This document shows, one piece after another, positions 18,850-27,602 of a stretch of DNA of 64,000 bases. Numbering within the stretch: the stretch's first letter is position 1; every line of letters starts with the position of its first letter. Source of the DNA: Levilactobacillus parabrevis ATCC 53295 (GTDB lineage Bacteria > Bacillota > Bacilli > Lactobacillales > Lactobacillaceae); contig NZ_AZCZ01000004.1 of the NCBI RefSeq assembly GCF_001434055.1, positions 29,717 through 93,716 on the forward strand, in the 5' to 3' direction. Under the pieces are notes generated by a model, which had not been told where the DNA came from, did no database searches, and worked only from the letters and a program-made list of their open reading frames with translations. The position numbers and the translations under genes are program-made.

Positions 18850-18875
18850 GGAATTTGACAAACAAATTCCTTGAT
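18841..18875 (-). terminator. Strong hairpin/terminator overlapping the groESL -35
   Basis: ATCAAGGAATTTG (18845-18857) pairs perfectly with CAAATTCCTTGAT (18863-18875). On the minus strand TTTTTAG follows. It would stop any transcript entering from the repeat-filled region to the right. rex already has its own terminator, so this one suggests an extra transcript from 18876-19410. Confidence 0.75.
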
Positions 18876-18986
18876 TCAGCACCCCCACCACGCGCTATCC
18901 GGTGTGGCTGAGAGGCTTAGCGAATTTTAGATTTTCCAGATAACAGTTGCTTCGGTCTAGATGTCTTTTCACATTAGATGAGAACT

Positions 18987-19045
18987 GTCGCCTACGACTG
19001 CCAGGAATCCTGCCGCTGTGGGGACCGCTTCCAGCCAAGCGTGCT
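18987..19045 (-). repeat. Truncated copy of the intergenic cruciform repeat
   Basis: Reads GTCGCC-tacgactGCCAGGAATCC, then TGCCGCTGTGGGGACCGC and CAGCCAAGCG, matching the left end of the minus-oriented copies at 49144 and 51857. The similarity fades after about 60 bases. Together with the plus copy at 19205 it forms a head-out pair. Confidence 0.7.
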
Positions 19046-19204
19046 TTCATCCTAAGCACCAACTGAATCAGTGCCGGAATAACGAAGTGTTATGCTGAAC
19101 TCATCCTCCCAATCATATGGAAACACTACCCGTTAGAGCCACTCCTTCTTATGACACAACTAGGACAACCATTTTCCATTTAGGATTGACCGCATACAAT
19201 CAGA

Positions 19205-19395
19205 GTCGGAGGAGGCCAGAGATGTAGCCGGCCGTGGAGGTGGTGTTAGCTGGCGATTCATTCCGGAGCCAGCTTACAGCACGGGCGACTTTGAAGACTC
19301 ATGATTTTCGAGGCTTCAAATCGAGCGAGAAGACTGGTGATCTCCCAGTCTGAAGCGTCCCCATGGCCGGCGGAAACTCTGGCAGCCGCAGACGA
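19205..19395 (+). repeat. Intergenic cruciform repeat, copy 2
   Basis: About 190 bases, from GTCGGAGGAGGCCAGAG to CTCTGGCAGCCGCAGACGA. The ends pair (GGCCAGAG with CTCTGGC). Inner hairpins are TAGCTGGC/GCCAGCTTA, GA-TTTGAAG/CTTCAAATC with a bulged C, and AGACTGG/CCAGTCT. Conserved unpaired blocks are ATGTAGCCGGCCGTG and GCGTCCCCA. It lies between rex and groES. Confidence 0.8.
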
Positions 19396-19411
19396 GATTA
19401 TAAGGACAATC

Positions 19412-19447
19412 AAAAAAAATCGCAATCCCCAAATGAGGACTGCGATT
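19412..19447 (-). terminator. rex terminator
   Basis: On the minus strand AATCGCA pairs with TGCGATT (with a wider inner stem possible) and is followed by TTTTTTTT. Confidence 0.85.
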
Positions 19448-19453
19448 CAACCA

Positions 19454-20092
19454 TTAACTTAAATTATTGTAGTGTTCCAGGAAGTAGATCAACGTTTGAA
19501 GCTCGTTGGTCAAGTCCACGTTTTGGACACGGACACCCTTTGGCACGGTGATTCGCAGTGGTGTAAAGTTCAAGATACCTTTGACACCGCCAGACACGGC
19601 TTCATCGGTTACCTCTTGTGCCACTTGGGATGGAACGGTCAAGATGGCCACTTCAATCTGCTGTTCTTCCAACTGCGTCCGTAGATCCGTCATCGGATAG
19701 ATGGGAACCCCACTTTGAATCGTGTTGGCAATCTCTTGCTTCACGTCAAAGGCGGCGCTGATCCGCACGTTGCTGTCCTGATGGAAGTTGAAGTTCAACA
19801 GGGCGTGACCTAAGTTTCCAACCCCAATCAGGGCAACACTCGTTAAGCGGTCCTGATTCAAAATCTTCTTAAAGAACTTAATCAAACTTTCAACGTCGTA
19901 ACCATAGCCCCGTTTACCGAGGGCCCCAAAGTACGAGAAGTCCCGACGAATTGTTGCGGAATCGACCTTAACGGCTTCGGACAATTCAGTCGAAGACACC
20001 CGGGTTTTGTCGGCATCGAGTAAAATGTTAAGGTAACGGTAGTAGATGGGCAAGCGCTTGGCGGTCGCCCGGGGAATTTTTTGTTCTGTCAA
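19454..20092 (-). CDS. rex: Redox-sensing transcriptional repressor Rex
   Basis: Dimeric repressor that reads the NADH/NAD+ ratio and controls fermentation and redox genes. It has 212 residues. The N-terminal winged helix ([43 protein letters not shown]) is followed by a Rossmann NAD(H)-binding domain with [16 protein letters not shown]. The start is a TTG at 20092 after AGGAGG. The order groEL-groES-rex-ydiF-tsaD-rimI-tsaB is conserved with B. subtilis. A Rex-like site lies upstream, so autoregulation is likely. Confidence 0.96.
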   Translation of the reverse strand: MTEQKIPRATAKRLPIYYRYLNILLDADKTRVSSTELSEAVKVDSATIRRDFSYFGALGKRGYGYDVESLIKFFKKILNQDRLTSVALIGVGNLGHALLNFNFHQDSNVRISAAFDVKQEIANTIQSGVPIYPMTDLRTQLEEQQIEVAILTVPSQVAQEVTDEAVSGGVKGILNFTPLRITVPKGVRVQNVDLTNELQTLIYFLEHYNNLS

Positions 20093-20121
20093 AAACGAGA
20101 CCTCCTAATCAAAGAAACTGG

Positions 20122-20146
20122 CTATCGTTCACAAGCGATAGCCTCT
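20122..20146 (-). repeat. Hairpin in the rex leader
   Basis: GGCTATCG pairs with CGATAGCC around an eight-base loop, about 30 bases upstream of the rex start. The role is unknown; it may shield or stabilise the message. Confidence 0.55.
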
Positions 20147-20210
20147 TATTTAAATAATTGTCTGGATTGTGAAATCAACTTTCTTATAGATTATAGCATA
20201 ACCGTTCATC

Positions 20211-20228
20211 TTGTGAAAGAATTTGCAA
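20211..20228. promoter_or_regulatory. Candidate Rex operator
   Basis: TTGTGAAAGAATTTGCAA has one perfect half (TTGTGAAA) of the TTGTGAAW4TTCACAA consensus and one imperfect half. It lies between rex and the divergent ABC-F gene. Another isolated half-site, TTGTGAAAT, is at about 20168. Confidence 0.45.
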
Positions 20229-20480
20229 GTTTTTTTCACTATTTAAATCGTAATTTCGGTCTCTCTCGAGAATATGCTAAAATAGTGGGTATCAGTGTCC
20301 GCTGTCTCCCCTTATCATTGGGATCATTTTCACCCGACAACAGGGATAACGGCAACTTGCTTCGGATAAGCGGCAGCATTTAACACCGTGCAAGCTAGCC
20401 AGTTCGTAACAGCGGCAACTTCTAACGTAACTTTAACCCTAAAACTAACACAAAAAACCACTAAAGGAGGTTGGCTCACC

Positions 20481-22433
20481 GTGATTCTTTTACAAGTCCA
20501 ACAAGTTACCCGGCGCTTTGGTGCCGCCGTCCTATTCGAAAACGTCAGTATGGACGTTCCTGAACACGGACGGGTGGCCCTCGTCGGCCGCAACGGTGCA
20601 GGGAAATCAACCCTATTAAAAATGATTGCTGGTGAAACCACCCCAGATGTCGGTCAGATTACGACCAAACGCGGCTTGACCCTGGGCTATCAAGCTCAGA
20701 ACGCCGGTCTCGCGTCAACCAAGACTGTCTGGAACGAAATGCTCAGTGTCTTTGCTAAGCTCATCGCCATGGAAAACCGGATGCATGAGTTGGAACAGCA
20801 AATGAGTGACCCGGCCGTGACCGCCGATCAGGAACGGTTCGCACAAGTTTCGGCGAGTTACGATCAACTCCAACAAGATTTCAGCGACCAAAACGGCTAC
20901 GGCTACCAAGCCGAAATTCGTGGCGTGCTCCACGGATTTGAGTTTGACGAAAGCTACTATGATAAGCCAATTAATGAACTTTCCGGTGGCCAACGGACGC
21001 AATTGGCTCTGGCTAAACTGCTACTAGAACGTCCCGACCTCTTGATCTTGGACGAACCCACCAACCACTTGGACGTTGAAACGTTGACCTGGTTGGAAGG
21101 CTACCTGCAAGGTTATCCCGGTGCCATCCTCGTCGTTTCCCATGACCGGTACTTCCTCGATCACGTGGTCAACGACGTCTACGACATGGCTCATGGTGGC
21201 CTCGACCACTACCCCGGTAATTACTCGCACTACATCGCCGCCAAGGCAGAGCGGTTGCGATTAGCTTGGAAGGAATACGACAAGCAACAGGCCGAGATTG
21301 GTAAACTGGAAGACTTCGTCAACAAGAACATCGTCCGGGCATCCACCACTAAACGGGCTCAGGCCCGACGCAAACAATTAGAAAAGATGGATAAGATGGA
21401 CCGACCAGAAGGCGACGAAAAAGCTGCCCGTTTCAGTTTTCACCCGAAGCGCCAAAGCGGTAACGTTGTGCTGGACGTCGTCAACGGTGCTGTGGGTTAC
21501 GATGGCCAGATTCTCGCGGCCCCCGTTACCTTAGATATCAAGAAACATCAGGCCGTTGCTATTGTCGGTCCCAACGGTATCGGTAAGTCCACCCTGCTCA
21601 AGACAATTCTCGGTCGAATTCCAGCCATTCAGGGACAGATCATCTTCGGTACCGGCGTGGATACCGGTTACTACGACCAGGATCAAGCCACGCTGCACGA
21701 CAAGAAGTCCGTGCTACATGAGCTGTGGGACGACCATCCCACGACCCCCGAGGGCGATATCCGCTCCATACTTGGTAGCTTTCTCTTCACCGGGAGCGAT
21801 GTCGACAAGAGCGTTCACAGCCTAAGTGGTGGTGAACGGGCGCGGTTACTGCTGACGAAACTAGCACTGCAACACGACAACTTCCTCATGCTTGACGAAC
21901 CGACCAACCACCTGGATATCGATAGCCGTGAAGTCTTGGAGACCGCCCTGAATGAATTCGACGGGACCATCCTGTTCGTTTCCCATGACCGGTACTTCAT
22001 CAACCAAGTGGCAACGCAAGTGGTCGAGCTGAGCCCCGAAGGTACCACGCGCTACCTGGGAAATTACGATTACTATGTGTCTAAGAAAGCCGAGCAGGAC
22101 GCGTACGCCGCTAAGGAAGCTGCCGAAGCCGAGGCGGCTCACCCTACTGTCGACGTCCCTAAGCAGACACAGGTGGATTACCAAGCGCAGAAGGACCAGG
22201 CGAAGGCTAAACGTAAGCTGAGTCGTCAAGTCACTGCCCTGGAAGATCAAATGGGTGATCTGGAAAAGCAAAAGACCGCCGTTGAAACTGAAATGAGTAA
22301 GGAAGAAAACTTCAACGATGCGGGCAAGCTCGCCGACCTTCAAGAACAACTCACCGCCGTGACCACGCAACTCAGCGAGACTGAGGATGCTTGGACGGAG
22401 AAGAGTCTGGAACTGGAAGAGTTTGACGATTAA
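20481..22433 (+). CDS. ABC-F ATPase, YdiF type
   Basis: Soluble twin-ATPase of the ABC-F class, which acts on the ribosomal E-site region rather than transporting. It has 650 residues from a GTG at 20481, ten bases after AAAGGAGG. The first ABC domain has GRNGAGKST, LSGGQRTQLALAK and LLILDEPTNHLDVET; the second has GPNGIGKST, LSGGERARLLLTK and FLMLDEPTNHLDIDS. A basic linker lies between (STTKRAQARRKQLEKM), and the C-terminus is a coiled coil (about 570-650). Position next to rex and tsaD matches B. subtilis ydiF. Whether it gives antibiotic resistance cannot be told. Confidence 0.92.
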   Translation: MILLQVQQVTRRFGAAVLFENVSMDVPEHGRVALVGRNGAGKSTLLKMIAGETTPDVGQITTKRGLTLGYQAQNAGLASTKTVWNEMLSVFAKLIAMENRMHELEQQMSDPAVTADQERFAQVSASYDQLQQDFSDQNGYGYQAEIRGVLHGFEFDESYYDKPINELSGGQRTQLALAKLLLERPDLLILDEPTNHLDVETLTWLEGYLQGYPGAILVVSHDRYFLDHVVNDVYDMAHGGLDHYPGNYSHYIAAKAERLRLAWKEYDKQQAEIGKLEDFVNKNIVRASTTKRAQARRKQLEKMDKMDRPEGDEKAARFSFHPKRQSGNVVLDVVNGAVGYDGQILAAPVTLDIKKHQAVAIVGPNGIGKSTLLKTILGRIPAIQGQIIFGTGVDTGYYDQDQATLHDKKSVLHELWDDHPTTPEGDIRSILGSFLFTGSDVDKSVHSLSGGERARLLLTKLALQHDNFLMLDEPTNHLDIDSREVLETALNEFDGTILFVSHDRYFINQVATQVVELSPEGTTRYLGNYDYYVSKKAEQDAYAAKEAAEAEAAHPTVDVPKQTQVDYQAQKDQAKAKRKLSRQVTALEDQMGDLEKQKTAVETEMSKEENFNDAGKLADLQEQLTAVTTQLSETEDAWTEKSLELEEFDD

Positions 22434-22444
22434 CCCCAATAACT

Positions 22445-22492
22445 ACGCGCCGCAACAACTCACTTCATTGTGAACTGTTGCGGCGCGTTTTT
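22445..22492 (+). terminator. ydiF-type gene terminator
   Basis: ACGCGCCGCAACA pairs with TGTTGCGGCGCGT and is followed by TTTTTAG. Confidence 0.9.
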
Positions 22493-22515
22493 AGTTATTT
22501 CTAAAGCCTTCAGAA

Positions 22516-23589
22516 TTAGACCTTTTCAGTAAAACCAGCGTAGTCGAGCTCTAAAAACCGGGCCACACGGTCGAAACCTTCTTCCAATTGATTATGGTCG
22601 AACGCCCCCCAGCCATCGACTGCAAACGCAATCTGTCGCTGGCCGATTTGCGTCGTCCATTTTCCCACGACAACACCGTTTGCAATAATCGGTGCCCGGA
22701 GAAGGCCATTTTTCGACCATAACTGCTGGCGAACCGGTTCTGGCGCCAACCAGGATTTATCAAGGTAGCCCGTCATGGGTGAACTAAAACTAGCCGCAAC
22801 CACGGTCAGATGAGTCAGTTGATCCGCAATCGCCGTGAGTTGACCAGCGGAAATTGGATCAATCGTCCAGAGTTGTTCCTGTCCAACCATCACCGGCGTC
22901 AATTCCGGCAGAACTACCTGCCAAGCCGGTCGGACCTGACTGACCTTAATGCCGGACCATTTCACAAAATCAGCCAGCGTTGCCGGACCGAAGCCGTGCA
23001 GGTACCGACGAATCAATTCCGCCGTCGCAGCCTGCTGATCCAATAGCGTGGATGTCGCGGGCGCGAGGAGCAGCCAGTCCTGACCACTCACACTTGGTGC
23101 CATCTGCAGCTTACCCTGCGCCGTCAATACTTGTAGAACGGCGTAATCCAAGTTATGGGGCCGTTCGGTATACCAGGCAAAAGTTGCTTGTAGATGAGCA
23201 GTATATGCCGCCCGCGTCAAGCGCCCCGTCTGTTGCAGGAGCTGGTCAATCGCAGTGGCCGCCGCACGCACATGCTCTTCGGCACCCAAGAAGTAAGCCT
23301 TGGGTAGCCGCTCATTTTGGCGGGCCGACACAACCAAACGTAAGTCCGCCGGTGTCAGCAGATGTATCGTCCACCGCTGGGCCCACGACCGGACGATGCC
23401 TTGCTCCCGATAAAACTTCAGGAGCTCGGGTCGGGTTATCCCCGTTTGCAAGGCAACGTTGAGCTCCGCTGCGCGCTGGTTCTGTGCCTGAATCCCCACG
23501 ATATTAAAAAAGGGCGCCGCCAATTCAGCGCTCGTCGTTAACAATCCCTGTTGGTACAGGCGATAGGCAAACAATTCGGCTTGATTCAT
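22516..23589 (-). CDS. Winged-helix protein of the AlkZ/HTH_42 family
   Basis: The protein has 357 residues. The start ATG at 23589 (MNQAELFAYRLYQQGLL) follows AGAGGAGG; a longer frame contains the binding site. The family (PF06224) includes AlkZ-type DNA glycosylases that excise bulky or crosslinked purines. A QxQ motif (IVGIQAQNQRAAEL, residues about 34-46) is in the region where the catalytic glutamines of AlkZ lie. Many members remain uncharacterised, so the glycosylase role is inferred. It is convergent with the ABC-F gene and 30 bases from tsaD, with which it may be co-transcribed. Confidence 0.8.
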   Translation of the reverse strand: MNQAELFAYRLYQQGLLTTSAELAAPFFNIVGIQAQNQRAAELNVALQTGITRPELLKFYREQGIVRSWAQRWTIHLLTPADLRLVVSARQNERLPKAYFLGAEEHVRAAATAIDQLLQQTGRLTRAAYTAHLQATFAWYTERPHNLDYAVLQVLTAQGKLQMAPSVSGQDWLLLAPATSTLLDQQAATAELIRRYLHGFGPATLADFVKWSGIKVSQVRPAWQVVLPELTPVMVGQEQLWTIDPISAGQLTAIADQLTHLTVVAASFSSPMTGYLDKSWLAPEPVRQQLWSKNGLLRAPIIANGVVVGKWTTQIGQRQIAFAVDGWGAFDHNQLEEGFDRVARFLELDYAGFTEKV

Positions 23590-23619
23590 GGGACGTCCTC
23601 CTCTAGTTATACGCATTTA

Positions 23620-24663
23620 TTATTTAACAGAATCTGCCGCCCAGTCAAACTCCAGACTAGGATCGGCATTCAGCGTAGCATCGGCAAAGACGCCGTGCTG
23701 ATACGCCACGTAGGCAAAAGCGCCGATCATGGCGGCGTTATCACCACACAACTTCAGCGGTGCTTTAACCAAATGCGTCGTTGGGTTGCTCTGCAGATCA
23801 CGTTCTAAGCGTTCACGCAGGCCCTTGTTGGCAGCCACCCCACCAGCTAAGATCAGCTGATGCACAGGATAATCGGCCAACGCATGCTTGGTCTTTTCGG
23901 CTAGCACATCCACAACGGCTTGCTGAAAGCTGGCAGAGAGGTCCTGCTTGCTCAGCGTTTCGCCGATTTGGTCAGCGTGGTGGGTCGTGTTGATGAACGC
24001 ACTCTTCAACCCACTGAAGCTAAAGTCAAAGTTGTCGTCCTTCTCCATGGCCCGCGGGAACTTAAACGTATCTTTCCCCTGATGAGCCCACTCATCGACC
24101 GTTTTTCCGGCTGGGTAGTTAACACCCATGACCCGGCCGACCTTGTCATAAGCCTCGCCGGCAGCGTCATCGCGCGTCTCACCGATGATTTCAAATTGAT
24201 TCTCGGCAGGCATGTAGACCAACTCGGTGTGACCACCGGAAACCAGCAAAGCTAACGCTGGAAATTCGATGGGTTCCACGTAACGAGCCGCGTAGATGTG
24301 CCCCGCCATATGGTTGACTGGAATCAACGGTAAGTTGTGAGCGAACGCCACCGTCTTGGCAGCTGTGACCCCAATCAACAGTGCACCGACCAATCCGGGA
24401 CCGTACGTCACCGCAACGGCATCCAAATCTTCGTAGCCCACCTCGGCCTCGGCCAACGCATCCTTAATGCACAACGTCACTTCTTCAATGTGATGCCGAC
24501 TGGCAACTTCGGGAACGACCCCGCCAAACCGTTGGTGACTCTTGATCTGGGTCGCCACGATGTTGGACAAGATCTTGTGACCGTCCTCGATAACCGCCAC
24601 ACTGGTCTCGTCACAACTCGATTCAAATGCTAAAATCAAATTTCGCTTTTCCGTTGGACTCAC
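23620..24663 (-). CDS. tsaD: tRNA t6A transferase TsaD (Kae1/Gcp)
   Basis: Transfers threonylcarbamoyl from the adenylate to A37 of ANN-reading tRNAs, with TsaB and TsaE. It has 347 residues and an ASKHA fold. Motifs are [13 protein letters not shown], the metal-binding HMAGHIYAA (HxxxH), [11 protein letters not shown], and the late [11 protein letters not shown] aspartate. The start is a GTG at 24663 after AGAGGAAGAGGA. tsaB and rimI lie upstream on the same strand but are separated by a terminator and a repeat-rich gap, so tsaD probably has its own promoter. Confidence 0.96.
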   Translation of the reverse strand: MSPTEKRNLILAFESSCDETSVAVIEDGHKILSNIVATQIKSHQRFGGVVPEVASRHHIEEVTLCIKDALAEAEVGYEDLDAVAVTYGPGLVGALLIGVTAAKTVAFAHNLPLIPVNHMAGHIYAARYVEPIEFPALALLVSGGHTELVYMPAENQFEIIGETRDDAAGEAYDKVGRVMGVNYPAGKTVDEWAHQGKDTFKFPRAMEKDDNFDFSFSGLKSAFINTTHHADQIGETLSKQDLSASFQQAVVDVLAEKTKHALADYPVHQLILAGGVAANKGLRERLERDLQSNPTTHLVKAPLKLCGDNAAMIGAFAYVAYQHGVFADATLNADPSLEFDWAADSVK

Positions 24664-24709
24664 TCCTCTTCCTCTTCACACTGGGTTAAACTCTCATTTG
24701 CGCCTTGCC

Positions 24710-24872
24710 GGGCGGTGGCAATAGACCGGAACGCTGAGGGCGGACGTCCAGAGCCAAAGAACGGTCTCTGGACTTGCTTTGAACCTCTGCGAACCGAGTT
24801 TCAAAGACACCAATTCTCTAAGCGGCACAGCCGCTTAGAGAATTCCCACAACAGGGTCTATTGCCACCGCCC
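24710..24872 (-). repeat. Divergent copy of the intergenic cruciform repeat
   Basis: An 18-bp perfect inverted repeat, GGGCGGTGGCAATAGACC (24710-24727) and its complement (24855-24872), closes three hairpins: GTCCAGAG/CTCTGGAC, CTTTGAA/TTTCAAAG, and a perfect 14-bp stem AATTCTCTAAGCGG (24812-24825) with 24831-24844. The inner AGCCAAAGAACGG matches the copy at 49144, placing it in the same family. It lies in the tsaD upstream region. Confidence 0.75.
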
Positions 24873-25177
24873 TCACGGCTCACACAGGTTTAACCCGCGC
24901 ACCGTCATCAGCACTTTCATAGCTGATATCTACTGAACCGACACGACCAAACAATAACCTTTTTTCTTATCTACTATCGCTACTTTTTACCATGTTAGGT
25001 CAACCACTAAGTCACGTGGATCTCACCAAAGTCAAAATAATAGATTAACTATTTTAATTTTGGTTTGTACCACATTCTGGATTGATCGTTCACTTAACAA
25101 ATCCGACTTCAATTCCGGCATTAACTATACCACGAAACGGCGAAAGTTTCTAAACACGGCTAACACCCATCACACAC
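24873..25177. other. tsaD upstream region
   Basis: About 300 bases, A/T-rich. It holds an imperfect palindrome, CAAAATAATAG-ATTAA-CTATTTTAATTTTG (25035-25064), that could be an operator or promoter element. No gene is seen. Confidence 0.4.
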
Positions 25178-25209
25178 AAAAAGCGGGTGGCCCGATGCCT
25201 CGCCCGCCT
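25178..25209 (-). terminator. rimI terminator
   Basis: On the minus strand AGGCGGG pairs with CCCGCTT and is followed by TTTTT. Confidence 0.82.
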
Positions 25210-25223
25210 TGATGTTGTCGTTG

Positions 25224-25868
25224 TTAATTCTGTTCACGCGTCTGGCGTTCTGTGTCCTGATCCTGAGTGTCGTCCGCATCCGCCAGTGCTTCGTCCTCAT
25301 TTTCATTGAGGTACAGCACCATATCGGCGGCATCTTCGTGATCACCAAAGTAGTAGCCCCGCTTGATGCCGGTCTGTTCAAACTGCAGGTCACGATAGAG
25401 CCGTTGGGCACTCTTATTAGATACACGTACTTCCAGGCTGACCGTCTTATAGTTCAGCTTGCGCGCCTTCTTGATCATGATTCCCAGTAGGAAACGACCA
25501 AGGCCCTTGCTCTGATACTCTGGTAAGACAGCAATGTTGGTGATGTGGGCGTCGCGGTTACGTTCGTCAAAGGTACTCCCGATAAACGCCAGCAACTTGT
25601 CATTCTTACGAATAACCAAGTACAGCCGATCCTTTTCCCGCCGGAGCTCATTGGCGAAGGCCGTTGAATCCCATGGGGCTTGACCCGCGTACACGGCCCG
25701 CTCGATTTCAATCATTTCTGGAATATCGGTAAATAGGGCCTTAGCCACGAAATACGTGACGTCGTGAATCTCGACCCGATGATTTTTAACATCCATGGTC
25801 TCCTCGCGTACGACTTCTCGCCGACTACCAAATACATTTTTATACCAATTTTTAAATTTTTTCAACAT
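25224..25868 (-). CDS. rimI: Ribosomal-protein-alanine N-acetyltransferase RimI
   Basis: GNAT-family enzyme that acetylates the N-terminus of ribosomal protein S18 (and possibly other proteins). It has 214 residues. The acetyl-CoA loop is YQSKGLGRFLLG, preceded by HITNIAVLPE, and the late asparagine/tyrosine pair is in RVSNKSAQRLYRDLQFE. It has an N-terminal basic extension of about 45 residues (MLKKFKNWYKNVFGSRREVV) and an acidic, polar tail. The start ATG at 25868 follows AGAGGA and overlaps the end of tsaB by 17 bases, so the two are coupled. An internal ATG (MDVKNHRVEI) is a possible alternative. Confidence 0.92.
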   Translation of the reverse strand: MLKKFKNWYKNVFGSRREVVREETMDVKNHRVEIHDVTYFVAKALFTDIPEMIEIERAVYAGQAPWDSTAFANELRREKDRLYLVIRKNDKLLAFIGSTFDERNRDAHITNIAVLPEYQSKGLGRFLLGIMIKKARKLNYKTVSLEVRVSNKSAQRLYRDLQFEQTGIKRGYYFGDHEDAADMVLYLNENEDEALADADDTQDQDTERQTREQN

Positions 25869-26574
25869 ACGATTCGGTATCCTCTTCTGGGTTCTTAGCA
25901 CGCCATTCGGCTTCGGCTTGCGTCAAACGTAGGTAGTTCGGCACGAACCGATCAACATCACTCACAGGGGTCAGCTTCTGCCCCAACAAGCCAATCGTGG
26001 CCACTTGCGGCAAATTCAGCCACGGACTGATTGCCGGTGTCGCCGCGGAGATCGTGGTGGCAATCAAGTCGCTAAAGTTGGCGGCATCACCCAAGAACCA
26101 CACAGGCTCACCGTACTTGTTGACAGCGGCCAGAAAGTCCGCAATTCCAGTATGGGCGTCCGCAATCACTGCGGTTGGCACACCATTCTTGATCCGGTAC
26201 AACCCGGCGAAGGCGTTTTGATTCCGTGCATCAAAGATTGGGGCAACAAGGGCGCCTTCAACCGGCACATTGGCGGCCAGGGTTGCTAAGCTCGACACAG
26301 CAACCAGGTCGATATTCAACGTTGCGGCCAAGGTCTTGGCGGTCGTCACGGCAATCCGAATCCCCGTGTAGGAGCCTGGTCCCGCCGCAACCACGACGCG
26401 ATCCAGGTCGGTTGGCTTGAGTTCCGCCATTGCCAAGAGCCGTTCAATCTCTGGCAGCAGGTATTCCGCATGTTTCTGATGAACCGTGACTGTGATGGCG
26501 GCCAACACTGTGGCATCATCCAAGACAGCGACGCTGAGCGGACGGTTCGATGTATCAATTGCTAAAATCTTCAT
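25852..26574 (-). CDS. tsaB: t6A biosynthesis protein TsaB
   Basis: Non-catalytic partner of TsaD in making N6-threonylcarbamoyladenosine in tRNA. It has 240 residues with the inactive ASKHA fold: MKILAIDTSNRPLSVAVLD, then HAEYLLPEIERLL and VAAGPGSYTGIRIAVTTAKTLA. The start ATG is preceded by AAGGGG at a fairly long distance. It overlaps rimI. The usual neighbour tsaE is not in this window. Confidence 0.95.
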   Translation of the reverse strand: MKILAIDTSNRPLSVAVLDDATVLAAITVTVHQKHAEYLLPEIERLLAMAELKPTDLDRVVVAAGPGSYTGIRIAVTTAKTLAATLNIDLVAVSSLATLAANVPVEGALVAPIFDARNQNAFAGLYRIKNGVPTAVIADAHTGIADFLAAVNKYGEPVWFLGDAANFSDLIATTISAATPAISPWLNLPQVATIGLLGQKLTPVSDVDRFVPNYLRLTQAEAEWRAKNPEEDTESYVEKI

Positions 26575-26853
26575 ATTTGCTTGGGTTCCCCTTCATGTGT
26601 ATGGTGACCACAGCCAGTAGTGAAACTGGTAAAAGCGGCGACTGTTGTTCCCGGCCCGCCGCTTCCCAATAACCGGTTACTTACTTTTTCTCGTGTACTA
26701 TTCATATCAGTGTCTTATATTACCACAAAGACTGGCACGGCACATCTTCTCTGCCTGTCTTTATCAAAATTAATCAATTTATTCAAAAAAGCTGACGCAT
26801 TCATTTCAACGCCAAGGGGGCAGCGCACGTCGTCACAGACACACCTTGACGCC

Positions 26854-27597
26854 TTAACGCCGTGGTTGCCAATCGATTGTGGCCAGAACCGCGATCGTTG
26901 CCCCGATCTTTACCGTGTGCTGGGTCGTTGTCGCATGACTGTGAGCAACCTCACTCGTTACCTGATGACCGTACTTCACTTCGTTTTCAAAGCGAATCCG
27001 GACGTCAACCGGCTGATGTTGCCGGAGCCATTCGGCGGGCAAGGTGTCCAACATCCAATCGAAGTAATGGGCGTTGTTCACGTGGCCATTCTCATCGATA
27101 TCGAAGTAGCGCACCGTATACGGCTTAGCGACGCTGGTCGCCGTTTGGTCAACCTTCTCTGGTCGGGGTAAACGCGGTAACCGTTTGACGGGCTCGGTTC
27201 CGTACGGTGCCATGATGGCTGCTGGAATCGTCGCAATCTTCCGGGTCGCGTAGCTCATGGTGACCCAGATGCCCTCGCCGTAAGCTAACTGATTGCCCTC
27301 AGTATCGAGCAACCAGTACTCCCGGTAGGCAAAGTATTTATTAAAGGCCGTTGCCCGCGTCTTGAGGGTCACCTGATCCCCAATCTGGGGAAGCTTATCG
27401 ACCTGCAAGTGATACTGTGTCACAACCCAGCCAACCCCTAGACTGTGGATGTCGTCCGTGGTTAATTTCAACGCGGCGTTCTGATCCTCGGAGACCAGGA
27501 CGAACAAGTTGATTAGCATGGCGAGGGTTAAATGGCCGGTGTCATCCGTTTCGTAGTAGACGACCCGGTGGGATTCACTGAATTCATTTTCGGCCAC
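26854..27597 (-). CDS. Acyl-ACP thioesterase
   Basis: Releases fatty acids from acyl carrier protein (PF01643 family, tandem hot-dog folds). It has 247 residues. The start is a GTG at 27597 (M-AENEFSESHRVVYYETDD), eight bases after GAGGAG; the GTG at 27606 would sit on the binding site. Family features are the first hot-dog domain (GVGWVVTQYHLQVDKLP) and the second, with YFDIDENGHVNNAHYFDWMLD, whose N/H residues match the catalytic region. It is close behind rsmI, whose last codons contain its binding site. Confidence 0.88.
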   Translation of the reverse strand: MAENEFSESHRVVYYETDDTGHLTLAMLINLFVLVSEDQNAALKLTTDDIHSLGVGWVVTQYHLQVDKLPQIGDQVTLKTRATAFNKYFAYREYWLLDTEGNQLAYGEGIWVTMSYATRKIATIPAAIMAPYGTEPVKRLPRLPRPEKVDQTATSVAKPYTVRYFDIDENGHVNNAHYFDWMLDTLPAEWLRQHQPVDVRIRFENEVKYGHQVTSEVAHSHATTTQHTVKIGATIAVLATIDWQPRR

Positions 27598-27602
27598 GCA
27601 GG

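Noticed and set aside
26620..27171. 183-residue plus-strand ORF over the thioesterase gene
   Set aside because: It is opposite to a well-supported gene and has no binding site or family feature.
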